Positions 36,723-46,007 are shown, counted from the first letter of the stretch. The stretch is 64,000 nt of DNA from Labilibacter marinus (GCF_001659685.2 NZ_LXYE02000020.1:186001-250000), one strand, 5' to 3'. Made by a program: numbers and translations. Notes: generated by a model from the sequence alone, not told the origin.

Positions 36723-37793
36723 TTAATATTTTTCTAAAATATCACAAATTCGTAATGAAACTTTTCCATCTACTTTACCAACAATTTGTTCAGTAACTTC
36801 CTTTCTTTCTTTTTCTTTATTATTTATATGCTCTAATTCATTCATTACAACTTCATGAATGAAAGAAGAATCCAATATTTCAATACCTACCTTTCTGTAA
36901 ATATCCATATTAGAATCTAAACGCTTTTTTATTTTTGATTTAAAAATTCTATATGATAATCTATATCGAATATCTCTATTTATAATAACTGGTTTATTTA
37001 ATGCAGCGAATTCAAATATAGCGGATGATTCATCTGTAAGCATTATATCCGAAACCGCCATAAATGGGCATAAATCAAAATCCTCGGCATCTGCAAAAAA
37101 CACATTATTGTATTGTTTCCATAAGGCAAACTTTTTTAAATGATGTTTGTATTTTTTACGTTGTAAACTAAAGAAATGGGGCTTTACAATAATATTTAAA
37201 TCCTTGAATAATTCAGGGAAATTATTGGGCATATTTTCAATTGAACTTGGATAGAAAGTAGGTGCATATAAAAGAGTTTTTTTACTTAAATCAAGATTGT
37301 ATTTTTTGAAATAATACTCCTTATCCTCTTTTATAATTTTTATAGCTGTATCTAATTTAGCAAACCCAACGTTATACAAGTTACATTTAGTATCTGGAAA
37401 TAATTCCTTAATTCTATCTACCCTTTTTTGACCTTCAATAAATCTAATATCATGGTTGTTTAAAATATCAGAATAATAACCGGATTTAGTACCAATACCA
37501 TGTACAATTGAAACAGAATAATCATAGTTTATATCGAAAACAGGAAATTTATTTCCTCCATTAATCATAAACTTACAAAGAATAGGTTCATCCTCTTCTT
37601 TAAAGAGCTTATATTCAAAACCATTGTCAATGCAAAAGTCAATTGCTACTTGGTTTTGATACTCTAAATCTTTACACATCAAGAGAATTAAAAAATCTCT
37701 ATTTCGTTTTTTTAGCTCTAAAGCAATAGGGTAGAACTGCGGTAAAAAATAAAGATGTTGCGAAACAAATAAGGCAAAATATTTTTTATCCAT
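36723..37793 (-). CDS. CDP-glycerol/CDP-ribitol glycerophosphotransferase-like protein
   Basis: A 356-residue protein resembling the TagB/TagF family that polymerises or primes polyol-phosphate from CDP-glycerol or CDP-ribitol. Visible parts are LLYAPTFYPS near 172, IIVKPHFF near 197 and SDIMLTDESSAIFEFAALN near 255, close to the family TDYSSxxFD motif, with the family Tyr replaced by Glu. The length is like the catalytic core. A CDP-ribitol synthase gene lies close by, so ribitol-phosphate is the likely donor. It lies 6 bases after licD on the same strand. Glycosyl rather than phosphoryl transfer cannot be excluded. Confidence 0.7.
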   Translation of the reverse strand: MDKKYFALFVSQHLYFLPQFYPIALELKKRNRDFLILLMCKDLEYQNQVAIDFCIDNGFEYKLFKEEDEPILCKFMINGGNKFPVFDINYDYSVSIVHGIGTKSGYYSDILNNHDIRFIEGQKRVDRIKELFPDTKCNLYNVGFAKLDTAIKIIKEDKEYYFKKYNLDLSKKTLLYAPTFYPSSIENMPNNFPELFKDLNIIVKPHFFSLQRKKYKHHLKKFALWKQYNNVFFADAEDFDLCPFMAVSDIMLTDESSAIFEFAALNKPVIINRDIRYRLSYRIFKSKIKKRLDSNMDIYRKVGIEILDSSFIHEVVMNELEHINNKEKERKEVTEQIVGKVDGKVSLRICDILEKY

Positions 37794-37799
37794 ATAAAA

Positions 37800-38627
37800 T
37801 TAATATTGCTTAGATTTAGGATGATTACATTTGTTAAATGGTAAGATTTTATGTGCATGTACTTTTCTTTGATCTTCTGGAGGTAAAGACATATAATCAC
37901 CATACATATGTGTTAAATACTCATCAACTTTATTAGGACCATAAAAAGATAAACCTTCAAATTCTATCTTTCTTAAAGGGAACATGGTGTCATATTCAAA
38001 CGAACAAAAACCAACAGTAATATCTATTCCTGTTGACACCATATTATTGCCACTATTTTTTCTTAAAAAGTAATTTTTCCATCTATTAAAACCAACTGTT
38101 TTAACTGCAATTGTTGCTAGCATATTTAATAAACCAGACATTTTCTTAACTTTTTTATTTTTAGAAAGATGGTATCTTCTATTAATAAATAGTTTATTCT
38201 TATTAAAAGTATCTTCAATGATATCGTACGGAAAAATATCTACAAAAATACCTTGATGATATTTAATGCTTTTATCCACCTCTGTTTTTTGAATAAAAGT
38301 GCTATAAACATCTCTAATTTTTGCCCATTTCCAAATAGAATGATCAGTGTCTCGAGTTTGTAAAAACAAACCTTCAGGTAATTCACTCTCAACTATTGAA
38401 ATAAATTTTTCATAATCACTCCTGATCATACAAATATCTAAATCATCATCCCAAGGTATAAAACCTTTATGACGCACTGCACCCAATAAAGTACCCGCAT
38501 CTAGCCAATACTTTATGTCATATTTTGAGCATATTTTATCAATAACCTTTAAAACTTCCAACATAACTAATTGAGCTTGTTTAAGAACTTCGTCCGATTT
38601 CTCTCTTACCCTTATATCATACTCCAT
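37800..38627 (-). CDS. LicD-family phosphotransferase
   Basis: A 275-residue LicD protein, a nucleotidyltransferase-fold enzyme that moves phosphocholine or, in the related fukutin/FKRP proteins, ribitol 5-phosphate from a CDP donor to a sugar. The signature is complete: YWLDAGTLLGAVRHKGFIPW followed by DDDLDICM, with the metal-binding aspartates at about 60-64. Its nearest donor-making enzyme in the window is the CDP-ribitol synthase, so ribitol-phosphate transfer is a fair guess. No licC-like choline cytidylyltransferase is seen. It is first in its minus-strand run. Confidence 0.88.
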   Translation of the reverse strand: MEYDIRVREKSDEVLKQAQLVMLEVLKVIDKICSKYDIKYWLDAGTLLGAVRHKGFIPWDDDLDICMIRSDYEKFISIVESELPEGLFLQTRDTDHSIWKWAKIRDVYSTFIQKTEVDKSIKYHQGIFVDIFPYDIIEDTFNKNKLFINRRYHLSKNKKVKKMSGLLNMLATIAVKTVGFNRWKNYFLRKNSGNNMVSTGIDITVGFCSFEYDTMFPLRKIEFEGLSFYGPNKVDEYLTHMYGDYMSLPPEDQRKVHAHKILPFNKCNHPKSKQY

Positions 38628-38682
38628 ATAAACTATATTCTTTTACTACCAATTAATTGTAATTTTTAACCAATCTAATCAT

Positions 38683-38711
38683 CAAAAGTAAACAAATAAA
38701 CACAATCGCAA
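38683..38711 (-). promoter_or_regulatory. Bacteroidetes-type promoter of the licD run
   Basis: On the minus strand, TTG (38711-38709), an 18-base spacer and TACTTTTG (38690-38683). This is close to TTG-N19-TAnnTTTG and lies about 56 bases before the licD start. Confidence 0.5.
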
Positions 38712-38801
38712 ATAGACTTATCATCAATACTTAATGTAAATAGGTACACTAATTCCTAAAATAAGTACATTTGTAATCTATTTGAATCATTTAGCATAAC
38801 A

Positions 38802-40058
38802 ATGAAAAGAGAAGATTTTGAGATAATGGCGCCAGTTGGTTCTTACGAATCACTTAGAGCGGCAATTCAGGGAGGAGCCAATTCTGTATATTTTGGCATT
38901 GAGGGGTTAAATATGCGTTCCAGATCGTCGAATAATTTTACCGTTGATGATTTACATGAGATTGTAAAAATAGCTCAAGAAAGTAATGTTAAAACATATC
39001 TTACAGTTAATACTGTTCTTTACGATCAGGATTTAAATTTAATGCGTAAGATTATAGTTGCAGCAAAAGAAGCTAATATTTCGGCTGTTATAGCATCTGA
39101 TGTTTCTGCTATTTCATTTGCGCGTGAAATTGATGTTGAAGTTCATTTAAGCACACAATTAAATATTTCAAATATTGAGGCTTTAAAATTCTATGCTCAA
39201 TTTGCAGATGTTGTTGTTTTAGCTCGGGAGTTAGATTTAGATCAAGTTGCAAACATATATCGCGAGATTCAACTACAGCAAATTAAAGGACCAAACGGAA
39301 ATTTAATTCAAATAGAAATGTTTAGTCATGGTGCCCTGTGTATGGCAGTTTCTGGTAAATGCTACTTAAGTCTGCATAACACCACATCATCGGCCAACAG
39401 AGGAGCATGCCTACAAACCTGCAGAAGAAGTTATATTGTTACAGATAAAGAAACTGGGCAGGAACTTGAGGTAGATAATGAATATATTATGTCGCCAAAG
39501 GATTTAAAAACCATTCACTTTTTAAACAAAATGGTAGATGCAGGAGTTCGTGTATTTAAAATAGAAGGTAGGGCACGTGGTCCAGAATATGTTCATGCTG
39601 TAGTAAAAGCGTACAACGAAGCTTTAAATTCGATATTAGAAGGCACATTTAATCAAAAAAAGATTGATACTTGGGATAAGGAATTAACAACCGTATTTAA
39701 TCGCGGTTTTTGGGATGGTTATTACTTAGGTCAAAAGCTTGGTGAATGGAGCCATAATTATGGAAATAGGGCCTCTAAACGAAAAATTTACATAGGAAAA
39801 GGAACTAATTACTTTCCGAAGATAGGTGTGGCCGAGTTTTTAATGGAAACGCAAAATTTAAAAGTTGGTGACGAAATTTTAGTAACAGGGCCAACCACAG
39901 GTGTTGTAAAACTAGTGGTTCCTGAAATACGTGTTGATTTAAAATCTGTTGAAGAAACAGTAAAAGGGGAGAGGTTTTCAATTCCTATTGAAGAAAAAAT
40001 AAGACGTTCGGATAAACTGTATAAATTAGTCGATGCTCATGCATTATTAAATCAATAA
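38802..40058 (+). CDS. U32 family peptidase-like protein (TrhP/RlhA type)
   Basis: A 418-residue protein of family U32, whose members TrhP and RlhA take part in prephenate- or iron-linked hydroxylation of tRNA or 23S rRNA rather than proteolysis. It opens with EIMAPVGSYESLRAAIQGGA, then VYFGIEGLNMR, and the Cys cluster spans about 180-208 (GALCMAVSGKC, then GACLQTC). C-terminal residues 330-410 form a beta domain. A TACATTTG box at 38766-38773 could be its -7 promoter element. The DUF2797 gene follows by 18 bases. The exact RNA target cannot be assigned. Confidence 0.85.
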   Translation: MKREDFEIMAPVGSYESLRAAIQGGANSVYFGIEGLNMRSRSSNNFTVDDLHEIVKIAQESNVKTYLTVNTVLYDQDLNLMRKIIVAAKEANISAVIASDVSAISFAREIDVEVHLSTQLNISNIEALKFYAQFADVVVLARELDLDQVANIYREIQLQQIKGPNGNLIQIEMFSHGALCMAVSGKCYLSLHNTTSSANRGACLQTCRRSYIVTDKETGQELEVDNEYIMSPKDLKTIHFLNKMVDAGVRVFKIEGRARGPEYVHAVVKAYNEALNSILEGTFNQKKIDTWDKELTTVFNRGFWDGYYLGQKLGEWSHNYGNRASKRKIYIGKGTNYFPKIGVAEFLMETQNLKVGDEILVTGPTTGVVKLVVPEIRVDLKSVEETVKGERFSIPIEEKIRRSDKLYKLVDAHALLNQ

Positions 40059-40076
40059 TACAACAAAATAAGCACA

Positions 40077-40871
40077 ATGAAATATAAAGGCAATATATCT
40101 AAAATGAAAAGTAATTTATCCAATGAGGTAGAGTATTCTTTACCTATTGGCAATGATTTGGTAGAACTAAGTTCTCAAATTAATAAACCAATTACTTTAA
40201 ATTTCCTTAATCAGATTAATTGTATTGCCTGTGGTAAAATCACAAAAAAATCCTTTGGTCAAGGGTTTTGCTATAATTGCTTTGCTTCAGCTCCAGAAGC
40301 CAGCGAATGTATCTTACATCCAGAAAAATGTCAAGCTCATTTAGGCATTTCAAGAAATATGGATTGGGCAGAAAAACATTGCTTACAAGCTCATATAGTT
40401 TACTTGGCCATATCATCTAATTTAAAAGTTGGGATAACTCGTAAATCACAAATTCCAACACGATGGATAGATCAAGGGGCAAGCCATGCAATTGTTATAG
40501 CAGAAACGCCCAATAGACACATTGCTGGAACAATAGAGAAATTTCTGATGCAATTTTATTCAGATAAAACTAGTTGGCAAGCCATGCTAAAAGGTAAATC
40601 GGTTGATGTTGACTTAAAAGCTGAAGCTATTACTGCAATAAATAAATTACCAAAAGAGCTCCAAAAATATACAGACACAACAAATGAAGTTCTTGATATT
40701 AACTTTCCAATCAATGAATATCCTACAAAAATTTCAAGTTTGAGTTTTGATAAAACTAGTATAGTTGAAGGAGTTTTAAAAGGTATTAAAGGACAATATT
40801 TATATCTTAATGATAATCAAGTTATAAACATTAGAAAACATACTGGATATTTAATAGAAATGGATGTTTAA
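40077..40871 (+). CDS. DUF2797 protein with zinc-ribbon-like Cys motif
   Basis: A 264-residue DUF2797 protein. Cys pairs in CIACG and CYNC (residues 46-65), with two further Cys at about 76 and 83, form a probable zinc site. The family signature SSNLKVGITRKSQIPTRW at 117-134 recalls GIY-YIG-like folds. A C-terminal beta part follows. Function is unknown, though the GIY-YIG-like segment hints at nucleic-acid work. It is 18 bases after the U32 gene and ends 3 bases before the convergent lipoprotein gene, without a terminator between them. Confidence 0.82.
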   Translation: MKYKGNISKMKSNLSNEVEYSLPIGNDLVELSSQINKPITLNFLNQINCIACGKITKKSFGQGFCYNCFASAPEASECILHPEKCQAHLGISRNMDWAEKHCLQAHIVYLAISSNLKVGITRKSQIPTRWIDQGASHAIVIAETPNRHIAGTIEKFLMQFYSDKTSWQAMLKGKSVDVDLKAEAITAINKLPKELQKYTDTTNEVLDINFPINEYPTKISSLSFDKTSIVEGVLKGIKGQYLYLNDNQVINIRKHTGYLIEMDV

Positions 40872-40874
40872 AGA

Positions 40875-41672
40875 TTATTCAGGTATAGTATTTCCTGATT
40901 TATTTCTTTTAATTTTTTGAGTACTAAATTTAAACTCCACATTATTTACCAAAGAATCTTTATTGGTATTTACTGATGAAGTTATCACATCAAAAAAATC
41001 GTTTACTAAAAATTCAGAAATTTCTCCATTTACAATATTAACTTCATTTAAAGGATATATTCCTTTCCAATTATTAATTAATACCTTTCTTAAGGTAGTA
41101 TTTTGAGAAAAAAAGTCGCCAATTAATATTACTGGAAGGCCAGCAGAAACATTGTCTATACGGCGTAAAACTTCGTATGCAATAAATTCAGACTGCTCAT
41201 TATTTAAAACCCTCTGCAACTGTAAATTAAATAAGTAAAAAACATGACCTGTTTGAATATTTTTTAACTGAAACCATGAAACTATATTCTTATCCTTTTC
41301 TAAATATTCCTTTTTAAAAATATAAAAGGAAGAACCTAACAGTGTAAAAGAAGTAGATTTATAAACTATAGGCGAATAGAAAATATTTGAATCTGACTGT
41401 AAATGGTGAATAGGAATAAACTGATATCCTTTAGCTTCTATAACAGATTTACAATTATCACTAAAGATAGTTTCCTTAAAGCTAATTAAATCAGGCTCCA
41501 GTTTTGAAATAAATACCTGTAAGGTGTCGAAGTATGGTTGATTTATATGTACAGGGTTTGAGGTATACTTACAGTTAAATTTAATGGTAGATATAGATAC
41601 TTTTTTGCCTTGATTATTACACGAAGCAAAAATTAATAATAAACATACCCATATAGCACCAGTTACTTTCAT
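40875..41672 (-). CDS. Lipoprotein with degenerate endonuclease/exonuclease/phosphatase fold
   Basis: A 265-residue protein with a lipoprotein signal (LLLIFASC, Cys18). The body follows the EEP order: DLISFKE (usual PDIIGLQE), FNLQLQR (usual NTHL), VILIGDFFS (usual LTGDFN). The catalytic His, Asn and the C-terminal SDH motif are missing, so nuclease or phosphatase activity is unlikely. It may be a binding protein on the outer membrane. It overlaps no gene and has no obvious partner. Convergent with DUF2797. Confidence 0.65.
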   Translation of the reverse strand: MKVTGAIWVCLLLIFASCNNQGKKVSISTIKFNCKYTSNPVHINQPYFDTLQVFISKLEPDLISFKETIFSDNCKSVIEAKGYQFIPIHHLQSDSNIFYSPIVYKSTSFTLLGSSFYIFKKEYLEKDKNIVSWFQLKNIQTGHVFYLFNLQLQRVLNNEQSEFIAYEVLRRIDNVSAGLPVILIGDFFSQNTTLRKVLINNWKGIYPLNEVNIVNGEISEFLVNDFFDVITSSVNTNKDSLVNNVEFKFSTQKIKRNKSGNTIPE

Positions 41673-41784
41673 TCTTTGATAGATTTTGGGCTAAATATAC
41701 TGGTGTAATAGGCAATTAAAATACCTTTTTACATATGAGTAGTTTAATCGTTGATAATAGTGCTTAAAACGATGACTACGGCAA

Positions 41785-42651
41785 CTAATCTAACGAATCA
41801 ATATGAATAGTAACTCCTAAGTTATATTTTTCTTTTACCACATTTTCATACTCTGTGGCAATATGGTGAGCTTCAGATAAACTCATGTTTCCAGGCAATG
41901 ATATATGAAAAGTTAACTCACTGTGATGTCCATATTTATGAATCAGAAAATGATGTGGATCAAGATCTCTCGTAAATGTATTCACACCCATTTGTTGAAT
42001 ACTCTCCTTTAACTCATCTTCAATTCGTTCACCTAAAAATAACGACAGTGCTTCTTTTAAAATAGAGTAAGTGGTATAAAATATTAATGCAGAAACAATT
42101 AAACCTAAAACTCCATCCATCCACCAGTAATATTTTCCAACGAATATCCCAACCAATATAACTACACTCGAAATAGCATCACTTCTATGATGCCAACCAT
42201 CCGCAATAAGCGAAGAAGAACTAGTCTTTTTTCCATAGTAAATAGAATATTGAGCCATTACTTCTTTTACTAGAATAGAGATAACAGTAATAATAATAGC
42301 CCATTTTCCATAAGTCACAGATTCATGAGAACTCAACTTTAAAATTGATTCGTAAGTAAAGTTAGCTCCAACTATGGCTAATAAAATACCCACGAAAATA
42401 GTTGCAATAAGCTCAGCTCTACCGTGCCCAAATGGATGATCCTCGTCAGCAGGCTTTAATGAAACTTTAATACCAATAAGTACAGCAAATGATGAAATTG
42501 AATCCGTTAAAGTATGCCAGGCATCGGCAATTAATGCCACTGAGTTGTATAATAAACCAACCCAGAATTTAATAACAAACAGAACTATATTTAATAAAAT
42601 AGATAACCAGGAAACAATTACACCTACATTATATTTTCTTACTGAACTCAT
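41785..42651 (-). CDS. Cation diffusion facilitator (CDF) metal transporter
   Basis: A 288-residue CDF protein with about six membrane helices and a C-terminal cytoplasmic domain. The metal site is visible in DAWHTLTD (TM2, residues 42-49) and DGWHHRSD (TM5, near 152-159), which have the HxxxD pattern typical of Zn/Cd/Fe transporters. It exports divalent metal from the cytoplasm with proton exchange. The C-terminal part (205-288) carries the ferredoxin-like dimer domain with several His. It lies 4 bases after the rhodanese gene in the minus-strand run from hemW. Confidence 0.9.
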   Translation of the reverse strand: MSSVRKYNVGVIVSWLSILLNIVLFVIKFWVGLLYNSVALIADAWHTLTDSISSFAVLIGIKVSLKPADEDHPFGHGRAELIATIFVGILLAIVGANFTYESILKLSSHESVTYGKWAIIITVISILVKEVMAQYSIYYGKKTSSSSLIADGWHHRSDAISSVVILVGIFVGKYYWWMDGVLGLIVSALIFYTTYSILKEALSLFLGERIEDELKESIQQMGVNTFTRDLDPHHFLIHKYGHHSELTFHISLPGNMSLSEAHHIATEYENVVKEKYNLGVTIHIDSLD

Positions 42652-42655
42652 TTAA

Positions 42656-43048
42656 TCAATTCTTAATAATTATATTCTCTACGGGATAACCTTCTCTTAT
42701 CCATTCTTTTAAACCACCTTTAAGCTCATATGCTTTTCTGTAACCTCTATTTTTTAATAGTTTAGCACATTCATTACTTCTTTTACCTATTTTACAATAA
42801 AGTAGGAGAGTAGTTTGTCTAGGCACATCTTTTAAAAGTATAAATAAACTATCCTTTTCACCAGCCCAAAGTGCATTTTTAATCCTATTATTCTCATACA
42901 TTTCAATAGGTCTAATATCTAAAATAAGGGCATTTTCTTCCTCATTTATTAATTTATAAAATTTTTCGCATTCTACCTCAGTTTTTTTTTGAGCAAAACC
43001 TGGAATAGAAAATAAACCAATGAAGAAAACTACTATAAATACTCTCAT
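42656..43048 (-). CDS. Secreted rhodanese-like protein
   Basis: A 130-residue rhodanese with an N-terminal signal peptide (MRVFIVVFFIGLF to FAQ) and a catalytic Cys in LLYCKIGKRS, so it can carry persulfide sulfur in the periplasm. The GLKEWIREGYP end is typical of single-domain rhodaneses. Another ATG lies three codons upstream, at 43057, but MRVFIV is the better signal-peptide start. It lies directly after hemW and directly before the CDF gene. Confidence 0.85.
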   Translation of the reverse strand: MRVFIVVFFIGLFSIPGFAQKKTEVECEKFYKLINEEENALILDIRPIEMYENNRIKNALWAGEKDSLFILLKDVPRQTTLLLYCKIGKRSNECAKLLKNRGYRKAYELKGGLKEWIREGYPVENIIIKN

Positions 43049-43057
43049 AAAACACAT

Positions 43058-44179
43058 TTAAACAATAAAGAAATCGGATATAATTTGATCAGTTAAAAAC
43101 TTACTTTCACGTCTCACTTTTAAATAACCTTGTTCTTCAATTAGTTTTTTTGCCTTTATATTTTTTTGCTTTATCTGTTTAAATTCATCCATAAAAATAG
43201 CACTAAAATTATTCATTGAATTAAGATAAACTCCTTTACTTGTGCGTAAACCAAGCATAATTAATTCATTATACAAATCCTTTTCTGTTAAAGTTTCAGT
43301 TTCATAAAACACTTTATCCTGACTTATATTTGTAATATATTTTTTTAAATCAGAAACATTCCACCTTCTCCTATTATTAGTATACGAATGTGCAGATGGC
43401 CCTAAACCAACATAACTATTTCCTGTCCAATAATTAGAATTGTGCTTGGACTCAAAACCTTCCTTACAAAAATTTGAAATTTCATAGTCATTAAATTTAG
43501 CACTTGTAAGCTTTGTAATTAAAGTATTATACTGCGAAACACTTTCCTTATCATCAATTTCGCTTACAATATTTCTTTTTAAGTTTTTATAAAAAGGAGT
43601 ACCTGGTTCAAAAGTTAAATGATAAGCTGAAATATGTATTACATCTAATTCTATGGCGGTATCAATAGTATGTTTCCACTCCTGATCAGTCATTTTAGGA
43701 ATACCATAAATTAGATCTATACTCATATTAGTAAATCCTGCAATTTTTGCTAATTGAACCGCAATTTTTGCTTCTTCAGCACCATGCCTGCGATTCATAT
43801 AAGTTAAAATTCTGTCGTTAAAACTTTGAATACCCATACTTAAGCGATTAAAACCAATTTCTTTTAAATCACCTAAATATTCAGTTGTTATATCATCAGG
43901 ATTAACTTCTATCGTTATTTCCTCTAAAAACGAAAAATCATAAACCTCTTTTAAAGCATTAAAAATGATTACTAATTCCTCTTTTTTTAAAAGGCTAGGC
44001 GTTCCACCACCAAAATAAATAGTTTTAATTTTTTCATCAACTTCACCGGCTCTCAGCCCAATTTCCTTAACCAATGCATCAATAAATTCAGACTTATCTT
44101 TTAGTCTTATAATACTGTAAAAATCACAGTATCCACACTTTTGAGTGCAAAAAGGAATATGAATATAAACTCCTGCCAT
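43058..44179 (-). CDS. hemW: HemW, radical-SAM heme chaperone
   Basis: A 373-residue radical-SAM protein with the CxxxCxxC cluster motif at Cys11, Cys15 and Cys18 (PFCTQKCGYCDFY), GGGTPSLL, and the HemW-type IDLIYGIPKMTDQEW region. It was long annotated as an oxygen-independent coproporphyrinogen III oxidase, but the HemW branch is now seen as a heme-trafficking protein. The extra N-terminal residues that true HemN enzymes carry are missing, which supports HemW. The C-terminal HTH-like domain is present. Confidence 0.93.
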   Translation of the reverse strand: MAGVYIHIPFCTQKCGYCDFYSIIRLKDKSEFIDALVKEIGLRAGEVDEKIKTIYFGGGTPSLLKKEELVIIFNALKEVYDFSFLEEITIEVNPDDITTEYLGDLKEIGFNRLSMGIQSFNDRILTYMNRRHGAEEAKIAVQLAKIAGFTNMSIDLIYGIPKMTDQEWKHTIDTAIELDVIHISAYHLTFEPGTPFYKNLKRNIVSEIDDKESVSQYNTLITKLTSAKFNDYEISNFCKEGFESKHNSNYWTGNSYVGLGPSAHSYTNNRRRWNVSDLKKYITNISQDKVFYETETLTEKDLYNELIMLGLRTSKGVYLNSMNNFSAIFMDEFKQIKQKNIKAKKLIEEQGYLKVRRESKFLTDQIISDFFIV

Positions 44180-44233
44180 TATATATTTTTCTATTCAACT
44201 ATTAATTACAAATAATGTTTAAAATTATTTAAC

Positions 44234-44746
44234 ATGAACGTTTCACGTGAAACATTTGTTTTATACTTATTTATGGTATTTTTGTTGATAACTTTAATAG
44301 CGTTGTTAATAACCAAATTTACAATTCAAAACTTTCGTATATATCTAATTATGAATATATTAAAAAATTATTGGAGAACCCTTTTACTAGTCGCTATCAT
44401 CATTTTTTTAAGCCTTATGAACGTTAATAAGGTTATGCCTGATAAAGTTAGTTTTCATAAACATTTTGATAAATTCGCACACTTTTCAATGTACTTTTCA
44501 TTAAGTTTTATCTTTTTTATAGAAAACTATAAAAACTCAAAACATATTAGAAAACGTTGGATTGTGCTAGATACTATAACTTTAGGTATTGCATTAGAAT
44601 TTATGCAAGCTCTTTTAACCAGTAATAGAAGTGGTAATTTTTATGATGCCGTATTTAATAGCATTGGAGTAATATGCGGAGCTATACTTTTTTTTAGTGT
44701 AAAAAAATACTCATTCATATATAACATACTACTTTTCAAAAATTAA
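44234..44746 (+). CDS. VanZ-family membrane protein
   Basis: A 170-residue membrane protein with four or five helices and the VanZ core (FDKFAHFSMYFSLSFIF, then IALEFMQALL). VanZ proteins are linked to teicoplanin resistance in Gram-positives, but in Bacteroidetes the role is unknown. The ATG at 44351 gives a 131-residue protein closer to the usual start of the family (MNILKNYWRT). The upstream part from 44234 adds a hydrophobic helix and includes the parS-like site in its first codons. The open frame of 39 codons in AT-rich DNA makes the long form plausible, but I cannot decide. It overlaps the convergent Rrf2 gene by 2 bases. Confidence 0.7.
   Translation: MNVSRETFVLYLFMVFLLITLIALLITKFTIQNFRIYLIMNILKNYWRTLLLVAIIIFLSLMNVNKVMPDKVSFHKHFDKFAHFSMYFSLSFIFFIENYKNSKHIRKRWIVLDTITLGIALEFMQALLTSNRSGNFYDAVFNSIGVICGAILFFSVKKYSFIYNILLFKN
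44240..44253. other. parS-like centromere site
   Basis: The 14-base palindrome GTTTCACGTGAAAC, identical to the core of the consensus ParB-binding site (TGTTTCACGTGAAACA); 15 of the 16 positions match. It lies between the hemW start and the likely vanZ core, 1.7 kb left of the candidate origin. Confidence 0.85.
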
Positions 44747-45186
44747 AGTAGATAGTAATCTTCTTTATCTCCAATTCTTTCGGCAATTAATCCTATACTT
44801 TCGCTTTTAAACAGTTTTAGCATTTCTGCTCTAACCGAACAAAACTCATCATGAACAGGACAAGGACGATTATTTTCGTGCGCTGACTTACAGGTATTCA
44901 TACCAATCAAGCAGTTTTCAAAAACATCTAAGCCATCAATTATTTTTACAATATCTAATAAAGTAATTTCATACGCATCCAATGCTAATGTAAAACCGCC
45001 ATGTGGTCCTTTATTAGAAAGTAACATTTTTTGTTTTGCTAAAGTCTGCAGAATTTTACCAAGAAAGGGTGTTGGGATATCTAAATCCTTAGATATTTGT
45101 TTGATTCCAATTTTCTTACCTTCTTCCTGGTTAATTGCCAAATAGATAACCGAACGAACAGCGTACTTACAAGTATTAGATAGCAT
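44743..45186 (-). CDS. Rrf2-family transcriptional regulator
   Basis: A 147-residue Rrf2 protein (IscR/NsrR/CymR group). The winged HTH lies at about 8-75, with IGIKQISKDLDIPTPFLGKI as the recognition helix region and KGPHGGF as wing. Cys-rich residues follow in NCLIGMNTC, then PCPVHDEFC, which can bind an iron-sulfur cluster, so it may sense iron-sulfur status, NO or oxygen. It is the only transcription factor seen in this part of the window. It overlaps the vanZ gene tail to tail. Targets are unknown. Confidence 0.88.
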   Translation of the reverse strand: MLSNTCKYAVRSVIYLAINQEEGKKIGIKQISKDLDIPTPFLGKILQTLAKQKMLLSNKGPHGGFTLALDAYEITLLDIVKIIDGLDVFENCLIGMNTCKSAHENNRPCPVHDEFCSVRAEMLKLFKSESIGLIAERIGDKEDYYLL

Positions 45187-45325
45187 AATAAAAGATTTAC
45201 AAATGCTAAATTACACAAATATCATAAAATGCAAATAACTAATTACATTCTTTTATAAAGCAACAATACTTAAATCTTCAAATAAAGAAAATAAGTATTA
45301 ATGCTTTAATATAATAGTGAAGTTA

Positions 45326-45763
45326 TTAGCAAGGTATTTTATCAATACGTTTTTGATGTCTTCCACCTTCAAATTCTGTTTCAATAAATGCATTAACAAT
45401 ATCAATTGCTTCTTGCTCAGAAATAAATCGGGCAGGTAATGAACAAACATTGGCATTATTATGAGAACGAGCTAATACTGAAATTTCTTTATTCCAGCAT
45501 AACGCAGCTCTAATACCTGCATGTTTATTAGCCGTCATATTAATACCATTACCACTACCACAAACGGAAATTCCTAAATCTACTTCAGTAGCTTCAACAG
45601 CAGATGCCATAGGGTGAGCAAAATCAGCATAGTCACAACTCTCTGCTGAGTTAGTTCCAAAATCAATACATTTAATTCCTTTATCACTTAAAAAATTAAT
45701 TAAATGTTGTTTTAACTCAACTCCTGCGTGATCAGCAGCAAATCCAATACTTGTAATCTTCAT
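45326..45763 (-). CDS. rpiB: Ribose-5-phosphate isomerase B
   Basis: A 145-residue RpiB that interconverts ribose 5-phosphate and ribulose 5-phosphate. Catalytic Cys in SVCGSGNGINMTANK and His in ARSHNNANV are present. The ATG at 45763 gives the family start MKITSIGFAADHAG. A TTG four codons upstream is less likely. Its product ribulose 5-phosphate is also the substrate of the CDP-ribitol synthase at 34236. Confidence 0.95.
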   Translation of the reverse strand: MKITSIGFAADHAGVELKQHLINFLSDKGIKCIDFGTNSAESCDYADFAHPMASAVEATEVDLGISVCGSGNGINMTANKHAGIRAALCWNKEISVLARSHNNANVCSLPARFISEQEAIDIVNAFIETEFEGGRHQKRIDKIPC

Positions 45764-45998
45764 TTTTTTTGGCAAAGATAAAAAGAAAGTTCAACTAACA
45801 TCTTATTAATATTTATATACTGATGAGAAAAAGAAAGGAATCCATATAATAATAAACCTTCTTAATCTACTTGTAGTAATACATAAATACTAAGTTCATT
45901 TTATACATAATCAGTTATCAACAGATATTAGTTAATATTAGATCTAATACTACTGTTTACTAGATATATAACTATATTTTGTAGCAATATTAATAAAC

Positions 45999-46007
45999 TG
46001 TGGATAA
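45999..46007 (-). promoter_or_regulatory. Perfect DnaA box
   Basis: TGTGGATAA on plus, i.e. TTATCCACA on minus, identical to the high-affinity DnaA box. Confidence 0.6.

Noticed and set aside
45764-45775. TTG start of rpiB
   Set aside because: The ATG at 45763 gives the standard RpiB N-terminus.
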